The notes under the pieces are model-generated. The model worked only from the letters and a program-made list of their open reading frames with translations, made no database searches and was not told the DNA's origin. A stretch of DNA of 64,000 nt from Oncomelania hupensis (Eukaryota > Mollusca > Gastropoda > Littorinimorpha > Pomatiopsidae): positions 1,283,491 to 1,347,490 of the forward strand of contig CM072520.1 of NCBI GenBank assembly GCA_036898135.1. The letters run 5' to 3'. The position numbers were made by a program, and so were the translations under genes. How positions within the stretch are numbered: the first letter of the stretch is position 1; every line of letters starts with the position of its first letter. This document shows positions 18,062 through 28,182 of the stretch, in pieces.

Positions 18062-18235
18062 ATATTCCATCTTTCCCTGTCCTCACCAACACTCATGGCT
18101 TCGCTCAGTGTCAAACCAGTCCATTCTCGAATGTTGTCCTCTCACCTCTTTTTCGGTCTCCCTCTTCTTCTACCTCATTGCACTGTGCCTTGCAGAATGG
18201 TCTTTGCAAGACCTGATGATCTTATGTATATTATA
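18062..18235 (-). mobile_element. LINE 3'-end fragment, family L-C (split copy, right part)
   Basis: This continues the 16046-16110 fragment: ATTCCATCTTTCCCTGTCCT and onward match 19657 and 48208. In minus sense it encodes the degraded C-terminal tail of a LINE RT. From 18240 to 18960 nothing is recognised. Confidence 0.7.
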
Positions 18236-18959
18236 ATATGCCTTACAACCCATTATTTAGCATGCTACACCATCTTACATAGAATGTGCGCCATCCCACA
18301 GTATGTGTAAGCTAAGCCATGCAATCTTAAATAAACACTGCGTCAAACTATCTTAAGTCTATTATATGCCATACAATCAGAAAATCACGACAAAAACCTA
18401 CACACTGAATTGTATGTTTACATGTCTACCTTGTACAGAACTAGCCAATAGTAGCTTGGAACTGGTTGTATCGACTGCCCAGCTTTGGTTTGTCATGGGC
18501 AAACAGTCTCATATTGTGGTCAGTCCATCATTGAATACGCTGACCATACGACCAACGTGTGCGAGCATTAAGCTGTCTTGGGCATCCAGCCTATAGTGAA
18601 CATAGGACTGTAGGAAAATAGACTAGTGGGAACATAGAGCTATGGGAACAAAGAGCTGTGGGAATATAGTTATGCACCCTCATACTACTTCCCCATACAC
18701 TGGTCCCCGCTGCCTCAGGACCGTGACTTGTTGTGACACTAGGTATATGTGTGCCCACTACCTGTATACCTGGCAAGGACAAATTTTGTAATAGCCGTTT
18801 GTCAGTAGTGTGTTTCTATGGTGTTGACTTCATTGGAACTTTCTGTAGTTCCACACGTTATGTGCACCGACATTAGATTTGGCCTGATAAAGAGAATCAG
18901 TACTGTCCTCATCTTCAAACCGTTGTCTTGTACAGCGCATTTCTCTTACTTATCGAACA

Positions 18960-19091
18960 GCTCAAGTCTTTGTCTCTATGTGTCTCTCTCTGTCTCTGTC
19001 TTTGTCGCTCTCTCCCTCTCTGTCTGCCTGTTTCTGTCTGTTTTTCCGTCTGTCTCCTTCTGTGTGTCTGTCTGTCTCTCTCTTTCTGTCT

Positions 19092-19167
<76 letters not shown>

Positions 19168-19260
19168 ATGTTCTTCTCTTTGTTTGTCTTTCTCAATCTG
19201 TCTATCTGTGTCTGTCTGTCTGTCTCTCTCATCTTATCCCTCTCCTTTCTCTCTTTCGCT
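18960..19260. repeat. CT / TCTG-rich microsatellite
   Basis: Imperfect TCTC and TCTG runs with a pure CT block at about 19100-19160. Ser/Leu-rich frames are artefacts. Confidence 0.95.
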
Positions 19261-19421
19261 CTCTCGGCGCCTTACAATGAAGCATACAATGTTTGATCGG
19301 TATATGTGTGTGTGTGTGTGTGTGTTACTGTTGACCTGTACATCTCTCTCTCTCTCTTTCTTACTCTCTCTCTGCTTTTTGGACTGATATATTCTTAAGA
19401 AAAAGTGCTCTATCAGTACCC

Positions 19422-19481
<60 letters not shown>

Positions 19482-19516
19482 CATCATCATCATCATCATC
19501 ATCATCATTATTATTA

Positions 19517-19596
<80 letters not shown>
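19422..19596. repeat. ATT microsatellite with CAT patch
   Basis: About 175 bp of ATT with an internal CAT block at about 19482-19508. It abuts the 3' tail of the next LINE fragment. Confidence 0.95.
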
Positions 19597-19597
<1 letters not shown>

Positions 19598-19801
19598 CTA
19601 TCCTATCCTATCCCATTACTCGGAGGTCATAGGGGCACCACAGATGATCGTTTAACCAGCGTACTCCATCTTTCCCTGTCCTCAGCAACCCTGATTGTTG
19701 CGCTCAGTGTCAAATCAGTCCATTATCGAATGTTGTCCTCCCACCTCTTTTTTGGTCTCCCTGTTCTTCTACCTCCTTGCACTGTGCCTTGCAGGATGGT
19801 C
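19597..19801 (-). mobile_element. LINE 3'-end fragment, family L-C
   Basis: A 205-bp copy of the family also seen at 16046/18062 and 48144. The CCTATCCTATCCTATCCC end is the 3' tail in minus sense. It lies between two ATT microsatellites. Confidence 0.75.
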
Positions 19802-19931
<130 letters not shown>

Positions 19932-20560
19932 ACAGCACAGACACATAATTATACACTATTTTAATATCCCCTTGCTTTTACTCCCATGACCAACTTGCAA
20001 AAACTATCCGTTGTGTGATGACAAACTAACGCGAGTCAAACTACCCTACTTTTGAAAACACCACCATTTTGTGTCTCAACTGTTTGTGATTTGATGACTT
20101 ACTTTTTCAGGATCTCGCAGTCTAAAGACACCAGGGTTTGAAAATTCACACATCAATAAAACGCCTCATCGTGTTTTCTATGAAGATGTAACAAATCTCT
20201 TCTTTTTAAATATATTTAAGTGGACTGACAGATGAAAAGAAAAATAATTTTTAAAAATTCAATTTAATTCAAGCCAACCTTAATGACGTCTTACAAGGAA
20301 TTATGACATTGCTCAAATAAGGCAGAGACATTTAAACCTGAGATACATAAACAATCTGTTACTCCTGCACGCTGACACTCACGGCACTCACCACTTTCCT
20401 CACACTCACTCGTCTTACACACTTCCCAAAATGTCCGCCGTAATTCACAAGCGTTTTTCAGGTTACAATGCAATACATCACAATACAACACCACAGTATT
20501 GTCCAATATAAAACCAAACATTTGCTTTTTTTACAGTTTTGCGTTAATTTGTAGATAAAA

Positions 20561-20840
20561 GGTAAAGGTAGTCCCATAGCCTTGTGGCCGTAGGAGAGCG
20601 TGATGTTGGAGATCACACTTATATTGGGCCAGCGTAATGAGGGTGATGCCCATCTTTCTCCCTCGCTGCTTTACCTTCCCCACCCTTAAGAGAGTAGGTA
20701 CTCAGTCACAGTTGAGTCAGCTGGGGGCGTTGTTATTTGTCGCTTCACGTTTTGCGGTCACCCATCCAAGAGCTAACTGGACGGTGCTTAACTTGCGACA
20801 CAGTAGCGAGTGCTCCAACCACTGCGCTATCCGACACCCC
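20561..20840 (-). mobile_element. Chimeric SINE with tRNA-like and 5S rRNA-like parts
   Basis: On the minus strand the element starts with TAGCGCAGTGG (20819-20829), a perfect Pol III A-box consensus. About 20 bases later, 20753-20799, it reads TCGCAAGTTAAGCACCGTC and then GTTAGCTCTTGGATGGGTGA. This aligns closely with the internal promoter of 5S rRNA (TAAGCA, GTTAG, CTTGGATGGG-GACCGC). The rest is an unrelated body ending in GGGACTACCTTTACC. No 5S gene is intact here, so I read it as a short retroposon rather than an rRNA gene. Confidence 0.6.
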
Positions 20841-20976
20841 TAATTTGTAGAATGTTAAAAAAAAAAGACTTACTTCCTTTGCTACCACAGGGCATAATGG
20901 ACTTACTGCACTTTGCCACCCCCATGTACGGTAATGTTATTAGTGCAGTGTAATGTGTAGTTCTCAGGCAACCTGG

Positions 20977-21056
20977 CCATACAAGACTTCAAAGTGTGGG
21001 CTGCAACATTGTTCGTCCATACAAGACTTCAAAGTGTGGGCTGCAACATTGTTCGT
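20977..21056 (+). repeat. 40-bp direct duplication
   Basis: Two adjacent 40-bp units starting CCATACAAGACTTCAAAGTG, identical by eye. No gene is seen from 21057 to 21600. Confidence 0.9.
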
Positions 21057-21613
21057 CATTACGCCTTTTTGTATGGGAGTAATCTATCACTTCAGACTTC
21101 AGAAAGACAGATTTGGGTATTTCGTCTTTCATGTTGCAGTCGTGTTTGCAAGGATTTGTGTATTCAGGTATCGATCTGAGGAGGGCATAACACTTGCCGT
21201 TACATTTGTGTATTTTGGTCATATTTGTGTAATCATTCACATTTTTTGTGTATTTATTCATATAAGTGTCATTTGTGGTTTCAGAGATGTTGGTGTGATT
21301 TTTGTCTTCCGACACATTAGTGTGATTTGCGTATTTTGTCACGTTTGTTTGATTTGTGCTTTTAGTCACACTGTGTGCGCTTTCAGTTGCTAGGAGAAGT
21401 GTGATAAATTACATTGAATGATCCAGAGTATTTCACCAGTCATGAAATGTTACCAATAATGTTGTGCTTTAAAAGTGCACTCTTTGAGTCCTCTAATTTT
21501 CAGTTACCTTTTTGGTTGTGTTCATTATTTATTTAATATGAAACTATATTATTTTAACCTGAATGATATTGTAAATGTAGCGGAATGGGAAGTGGCTTTT
21601 CACGCTTTGGAAT

Positions 21614-21862
21614 GATCGTCTACCTTCCATGTGTTGGTTAGTCTAGCTTTGGAGAGATCGTCTACCTTCCATGTGTTGGTTAGTCTAGCTTTGGAGATAT
21701 CGTCTACCTTCCATGTGTTGGTTAGTCTAGCTTTGGAGAGATCGTCTACCTTCCATGTGTTGGTTAGTCTAGCTTTGGAGAGATCGTCTACCTTCCATGT
21801 GTTGGTTAGTCTAGCTTTGGAGAGATCGTCTACCTTCCATGTGTTAGCTAGTCTAGCTTTGG
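21614..21862. repeat. 42-bp minisatellite, about 6 copies
   Basis: The unit starts GATCGTCTACCTTCCATGTG and ends CTAGCTTTGGAGA, 42 bp. It is a multiple of three, so both strands stay open with a 14-residue period. I see no independent evidence of coding. Confidence 0.9.
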
Positions 21863-22054
21863 AGCGCTCCAGCTGTGCACAATCCTTTAGTATGGTTGGG
21901 TTATGCAGGACAAGGCGACACGACATATGTTCTCCCCGACCGTCTTATGCTTTTGGTGGTGAGCAGGACTACATTGTCGGCAGGCATTGTATGCAGGTTA
22001 GTGGCAGTGACCGGCAGAGAGCGTCGTGGCTTTAGTAACCGGCAACCGGTGTGA

Positions 22055-22260
22055 CATCGTCAAAATGGCCGGGTATCGCCAGCTGACTGCATTCTGATTG
22101 GTCGAAATTTAAAACGCATTAAAAAATTCGACGCATGCGCACAGTGCTATCGTAGTCCGACCGAGTAGGAATAGGGTTAGGGTTTAAGATTAGAGTTACG
22201 ACGCCTAAAAACTTCGTGAAAAGGCCGACCCGCCCTGACCTGGCGCATGCGCAAAGGCTT
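22055..22260. promoter_or_regulatory. CpG-containing island with NRF1-like and CCAAT motifs
   Basis: The stretch holds ATTGGT (inverted CCAAT, about 22098) and two GCATGCGC palindromes in NRF1-like contexts (gacgcatgcgcac near 22131; ggcgcatgcgcaa near 22242). It also has AAAATGGCCG near 22063. Such clusters are common in animal housekeeping promoters. No downstream gene is visible in the window, so this is tentative. Confidence 0.3.
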
Positions 22261-22371
22261 CCGGCCTGGCTACGATACTCGGTCAAGTTGCGATGTTATA
22301 CTGGTTTACTATATCACGCTTCACCGTTTTGCAGGGCAAATATTTTTAGGTCTCTCTTAACAGTTGGGGTT

Positions 22372-22757
22372 GGGCCGTGTTGTCAAGGTGGTGGCCGTGT
22401 TGTCAAGGTGATGGCCGTGTTGTCAAGGTGATGGCCGTGTTGTCAAGGTGGTGGCCGTGTTGTCAAGGTGATGGCCGTGTTGTCAAGGTGATGGCCGTGT
22501 TCTCAAGGTGGTGGCCGTGTTGTCAAGGTGGTGGCCGTGTTGTCAAGGTGATGGCCTTGTTGTCAAGGTGATGGCCGTGTTGTCAAGGTGGTGGCCGTGT
22601 TGTCAAGGTGGTGGCCGTGTTGTCAAGGTGATGGCCGTGTTGTCAAGGTGGTGGCCGTGTTGTCAAGGTGGTGGCCGTGTTCTCAAGGTGATGGCCGTGT
22701 TGTCAAGGTGATGGCCGTGTTGTCAAGGTGATGGCCGTGTTGTCAAGGTGATGGCCG
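22372..22757. repeat. 20-bp minisatellite, about 19 copies
   Basis: The unit GGCCGTGTTGTCAAGGTGRT repeats exactly every 20 bp, alternating between gtgg and gatg variants. There is no unique spacer, so it is not a CRISPR array. Confidence 0.95.
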
Positions 22758-22984
22758 AGAGACGGAAGTGAAATACTCCACTCAGCTACATAAAATCAAT
22801 AACTAAATAAGTTAAAAACGAATGTACAAAACTCTCGACTATTCATGCCTAACTCGTCTTGGAAGCGGCTCCAGCAACAGAATATCCTGCCATGTTTTAT
22901 TTGTGCGTGTGTACTCATTGAAAGATATCAATAACGTGTATCATAACTATTATAGGGACAATTAAGCCAATACCAAACAATACC

Positions 22985-23016
22985 AAAATAAATAAATAAA
23001 TAAATAAATAAATAAA
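22985..23016. repeat. AAAT microsatellite
   Basis: About 32 bp of AAAT units next to the 3' end of the S1 copy that follows; probably its tail. Confidence 0.85.
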
Positions 23017-23041
23017 CAATTCAAGTATTTAGTTTTTTTAT

Positions 23042-23290
23042 TCAATCACTTTTCTATAGCACATTTCCAGCTCACGAGCAGCTCAAGGCGCTGGTCGATA
23101 CAGAATCTAACTCAAGCTGCCCGAGGCGCCCTCTTGCAGCCTTTGGGCGCATAGTCTGACGCCCAGACCACTGAGCACAATCCTGGGCGACCGGGATATG
23201 GGGAGAAGGGACCTAGTGCATGCTGTGTGTATCTGTGCGGCGTCACTCACACTTCTAGGACATAAGCCTCAGGATCTTTAAAGTCTGTGA
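23042..23290 (-). mobile_element. SINE-like family S1, near full-length
   Basis: In minus sense this runs from a CTTTAAAGATCCTGA start, through CACTAGGTCC, ATTGTGCTCAGTGGTCTG, GAGTTAGATTC and CCAGCGCCTTGAGCTGCTC, to the AAAT tail. The A-box-like and B-box-like stretches suggest tRNA ancestry; they are weak. Confidence 0.65.
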
Positions 23291-23479
23291 TGCGTACTAT
23301 CAAGGAATGTCGATGAAGGATTGTATTATTGTGATGATCACAGACATCTCGGCATGTTGCAGTCCAACAGGCAGTGGACATCACTCTGTACAAAGAAGCG
23401 GATGGAGCTGTTGAATATATGCGCTATATTAAATTGACTGTAAAAAAAAAGGAAAAAGCGCAACATGTGAGTTCTTCAT

Positions 23480-24078
23480 TAGAGCTGGGTACCGTGGGTC
23501 AAAATCGTACCGGTATTACCGCGGTACTTTTAGGTCGTATCGGTATTTCGTACCGGTATACCGCGATTTTAAGTGTTACAATCAAATGGGACATGGCAAT
23601 GACAGTAGTGACCAAGGCAAAAGAAAGATTGTCATACACTTCAAAACAGTTTCAAAGAACCACATTTCCATAGAAACTGAAGCTTTATATTTGCTTGAAC
23701 GCCTTCAAAACAAATTATGATAAATCACTGTTTAGAACGTCAGCAAACTTTAAAAAACAAAATCAAAATAAAAACAAAAACATTCAACGGGAAAGGTCTT
23801 TAAGAACTTTAAGAGTTCAGAAGGATTGGGGACTGGTACCATGCTCAAACAAGTGGATACGCTGCTGTTCTTATAAGTTCTTCTTCAAGAACAGCCGCCT
23901 ATCCACGTGTTTGGGCTTTAGGCTCGCTCTCTGGGCGGACAAGATGTCGTCCACTGTATCGTTATGTGTTGTCGAGATTTCCCAGTAAACCGGACCTTGG
24001 ACACCCGCACCGGTATACCGTACCGTCGCGTTTCCGAACCTGAATACAGTTACGTATCGGTAAAACCCTCCAGCCCAA
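23480..24078. mobile_element. hAT-like MITE, non-autonomous
   Basis: The element is 599 bp and has no transposase. The ends are TAGAGCTGG on the left and TTGGGCTGG on the right (reverse complement), 7 of 9 matching and like hAT termini. The flanks are TTCTTCAT (23472-23479) and ATCTTCAT (24079-24086), an 8-bp duplication with one mismatch, the size hAT transposases make. ACCGGTATACCG occurs near each end (23552-23563 and 24009-24020), likely subterminal transposase sites. Confidence 0.6.
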
Positions 24079-24086
24079 ATCTTCAT

Positions 24087-24987
24087 GCGTTCAACAAGGT
24101 TGAATTTAGACAAGTCCTTCATCCTTATAGACCTGTACAACAGCTGATGAGACTCGAGAGAGGGAGATAGATATCTCCCGTGGTCTTAGTTATGTTGTAT
24201 TTTCCCTCTAAAATCTGCCTCCTTGTTGTCAATAACAATTATCAGTCTCAGGTCCTGTGTTCTGAATGGGCTTCTTTCTGTAGCGAGAAATAAAAGGCCG
24301 CGTGCAAACTCTGTCGGTCTCAGATTGTTCAACAAGCGCATTAAGGAAGTGTTATAGTTCCTAACCAGCTTTTAATGTTGCTATAGCTTTGATGACACAA
24401 AATTGTCTGTGGGGTGAAGTGGGTACAAATACAGTTCCCATGGTCGCCGCTTTGGACAGCACACCTACTGGAGTTGGCGTCACTCGCTAAACACTGGTTC
24501 TGAACTGTTTGACAATAATAGGTTTGTTGTTCGAGTTGAAATAGCTTTCCCTCTCTCCCTCGTGGGAGCTACAGGGAGGAAGGAAGTGGGAGAAATAAAC
24601 GAGGAGACAGGGATGGAGAGAGAGAGAGAGATTCAAACGTGCGGTGGAATAATGTGGCAGTGTGACATATATTGGACGAACTGTTTTTAACCAGTGAGCT
24701 AACGTCTAGCTGAATTCTAAATTCAAACATGACTACAACTGGTGTTAATGCGTAGTGAACACCAGATTAACATCATTGGCTATAGCGGGGCTGAAGAAGG
24801 AGATAGGATGTTTTGCCAAAGCACGTTATAAGTCGCTACCAGTAGATTAGTTTTTCAGTAAAAATGATTACTTTTCTCCTTATCACGAAACAAGACGAAT
24901 TTCACATGGTATTAATTGTTCACAGGTCTTCCCGCTCATGCCAAAACACATGGGTGTTTGGTGAGTGGGATGGCTGAGACAGGGCTG

Positions 24988-25029
<42 letters not shown>

Positions 25030-26310
25030 GAGAGGGAGAGAGAGAGAGAGAGGGGGGGGGAGAGAGAGAGAGGGAGAGAGAGAGAGATTGATGGGGTTAG
25101 CCACTAGCAGCCCGCCATAGTATATGAATATAAAGAAGGAGGAGAATGACAAGGCGAGACTCCATTAATTATTTTGACACGTGAAAGAATTTGGTCAGTT
25201 CTGACTTAAGTGAACTGCTGCATCAGCGAAAAGGCTTGGGACAGGAACGGCTGGTGTTTTATTTATTGATAATACAACAGACGATCTGTTCTCTGTTGAA
25301 ATAGAAATACTACAGAAAATGACGGGGCGATGGTGTACTATTTTGACATGTTTAAAGTTTGTAACAACTGACGGTAACTGTAAATACTGTATAGTACTAG
25401 TACGGAGGGCGAATGAACGAGTTGTATGAGTAAATGACTGAGCTGTTTTCTCAAGTCAGCGGCTAACTGAATTTGAAAGAACTAAGAAGTTACAACTGGC
25501 TTCTAACTGCTTGGACTTGGGGTCAAATACGCAAGACGGCAAGCTGTTCAAAGATATTTCCAGATATAAAAGCACAGGTTTAGTTTAATTTTCAATGGAT
25601 GGAAAAATGTCATGCCGATCGACCGACCAACATGGTCCCTATGGATTTTCACAGAAAGTTGAACCACGAGTTGAGGCACCCGTACAACAAAAGCCATCAA
25701 AATTGGCCCAGCCGTTTTTGAGATATAGAGTTAAAAGCGCTTTATATAGTATTGACCCCAGAGACCTTGACTTTTTGTTTTGAGAAAGGGCAAATTAAAT
25801 GAAATGGAGGTTCGTCAAAAGAACTGGTAATGTTTAATATGAAATCTGGACAAAATCCATTCAGTGGTTTATGAGATAGGGCGTGTGACGAAGAGACGGA
25901 CGGACATTTGGCTAGTCCTGATTCCCCTCTAACTGAAAGTATTGTCAGAGAAGTGTGATAACACAAAAAGTGTAATGGCCGGCTAACTAGATTGCATGAA
26001 GACAGAGGACTGGGTTGGCGCGCTGCTGTAGTGTTTGGGATGGAGATGACTCAGTTCAATAATATTATGAAAAGAAATAATCCCTCAGCAAAGCTGTAGT
26101 CAGTGGAATGAGGCCACTGGAGGGATGATTGGCTTGTGTGACAGAGCAAGCGCACACCCCAGACGGACAGACACGCCTACATAAAAGGCTTAGACAGACA
26201 GACAGACTGACAGACATGCACTGTGCTATAGAAGTCTGAATATTAGCAGTAGATCACCCACTACTTTAGCCCACACACCTCACACCAATCTGTTTTTATC
26301 ACCCTTCACA
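24087..26310. other. Gene-free region with GA microsatellite
   Basis: No gene is supported here. A GA tract lies at about 24991-25087. Around 25600-25960 the sequence resembles an old dispersed repeat (GGCCCAGCCGTTTTTGAGAT), but I cannot class it. Short frames here match nothing I know. Confidence 0.5.
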
Positions 26311-26437
26311 GACAGAGAGAGAGGATGAGGAGAAAGAGAGAGAGAGGATGAGGAGAGAGAGATAGTGGATGAGGAGAGAGAGGATGAGTAGAGAGATAGT
26401 GGATGAGGAGAGAGAAAGGATGAGGAGAGAGAGAGTG
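26311..26437. repeat. GGATGAGGAGAGAGA minisatellite, left part
   Basis: Imperfect units of GGATGAGGAGAGAGA. The array is interrupted by E2 and resumes at 34617 with the same unit. Confidence 0.9.
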
Positions 26438-28015
26438 TGTCACGTGGGGTTTATGGGCTCTGCACAATGGAATTATGGACCCTCACGTTTATTCGGTGGG
26501 AACTGCTAGTAAGTCACCCTATGAATTACTTTAATAAATTTATTTGTTTAGCTCGTTCTGTGTTAAGGTTGGGGTACAGAAATAGATAGAAAAATGGTAA
26601 AAGATTACTGTCACACTAGCTTTCACACGGCTATGAATCATATGTAGTCCAGCCACTTGATAACAGTTAAAATCACACATTTATTTCTTCTACTCTATAC
26701 AAGATTCTCTAAGTACTAATCTAACTTAAAAAGTCTCAGTTACTGCTAATAGTTCGATCGCTGATAGTCTAGGCAGCTGTTTTTTCTTCCTCGGGCACTG
26801 GCTATAATATCTCATGTAGATTTGGACTACTGTGGTCCGTTTTACAGTTTCTGAAGAGTTGGACTACTGTGGTCCTGTTATGATCAGTTTAAGTGCACCT
26901 TCGTGTTATGCACTTAACTCATGAGTGGGGGTTCGAAGTCCTTCTGTGAGGTAGCTTCTGGTCCACCTGTGTCGTTGTGTAGTTGGGTTCCCTTGCCACG
27001 CTGTGGGGTCTGACAGGGAGTTTTCCGGGTTGCTCTTTCCGTCTTGTGCGGTAGAGTCTCCTCAACCAACTGGTCGTTTCTGTGGAGTGGGGATAGCTCG
27101 GGATAGCTCGGGATAGCTCTGGATAGCTCTGGATAGCTCTCCTGCTCGTCTGTAATATAAGAGACGAAAGTCTGCACAACCCTGAATAATCGGTTTGTGC
27201 AGAGCGTCTCACTGAAAGCCAAAGTAGCCCTCAGTGATAGCTCCACATCTCTATACATAAGCGACGAACATTCTGCTACTTCCGGGTTCCACTGGAATCT
27301 CACTCTAAATTCCTATACATTCATAAATATAAATCGTGTCTAACTATACACATACAGAATTAATAATAATATAAACATTCAGTGGTACAGCCACTGGTCT
27401 GCAAACATACATATAAGTTAAACAACAGAGGTTCCGTACGGGATACAACATGGCGGCGCAACCGGTCGTGTTTCGGCTCGTGGTCGGCTCTTCCACGTGG
27501 TACGGCAAATTCGGATTAATAATTCACATTTATGCATAGCAAATTCCACAAACATAATTTCAACAATAATACAAATATATCACGATGAAACAGAAGGGTG
27601 TTCATTTACCTGTTTGACAAGTTCAGGCCCGTGATGACTTGAGAGAATTCTAAGATTTCAAGTCCTGCTTCCTGGTCTATGAGTGAAGAGATTCTCTGCT
27701 AGCTAAGTAGTAGATGTTACTTCTTCCTCGTCCCACACACGACTGACCAAAGCTGTGTTAGGCTCTGACACAGTCAAAACTGCTCTACCCACTTAGCCTG
27801 CTTCTGATTGGTTAAAACGGTCCGATTCAAAGCTCTCATTGGGTAAAATGTTTACGACTCTCGCACACAGTGCTGAGTCACTAAGCTGTGTGGGGGTCTG
27901 GCTCGCTGTGTGTACTTTTATTGCTACTGTGTAATTTACTGACTCTCTACTGTTACAAAGACTACACAAGGCTAAATAGTCAACAAGCAGAGTTAAAACT
28001 AGTCCTAACGCGACA
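26438..28015 (-). repeat. E2 3' LTR
   Basis: On the minus strand it starts TGTCGCGTTAGG and ends GTGACA. The first 200 or so bases differ strongly from E1/E3; the remainder aligns well (CCAAT box, YY1-like site, candidate splice sites, poly(A) signals). Five copies of the 10-bp tandem are present, against three in E1 and two in E3. Confidence 0.95.
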
Positions 28016-28029
28016 GGCTCCCTCAACTG
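28016..28029 (-). other. Candidate polypurine tract (E2)
   Basis: In minus sense, CAGTTGAGGGAGCC abuts the 3' LTR, identical to E1 and E3. The stretch up to 28182 is 3' untranslated element sequence. Confidence 0.5.
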
Positions 28030-28182
28030 AAAAAAGGCGATGACTACTGGATTCGACCTTTTTCTACTACAGGGCCTAGTTTAACACTGCACTATCCTAG
28101 GGTCCTACTTACAAACTAATTAAGTTGCTCGACCTGAGCTGCAATGCTATGCCAGGTAGCTATGGACTCTAGTGACAGGGTT

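Noticed and set aside
20750..20800. A 5S rRNA gene or pseudogene
   Set aside because: Only about 47 bases of the 120-base gene match, fused to an A-box head and an unrelated body.
22372..22757. Regular 20-bp repeats resembling a CRISPR array
   Set aside because: There are no unique spacers and no cas genes, in an animal-type genome; this is a minisatellite. The same holds for the 37-, 30- and 43-bp arrays.
24087..26310. A host gene in the longest gene-poor stretch
   Set aside because: Only short frames without motifs or splice-supported exons; nothing could be supported by eye.
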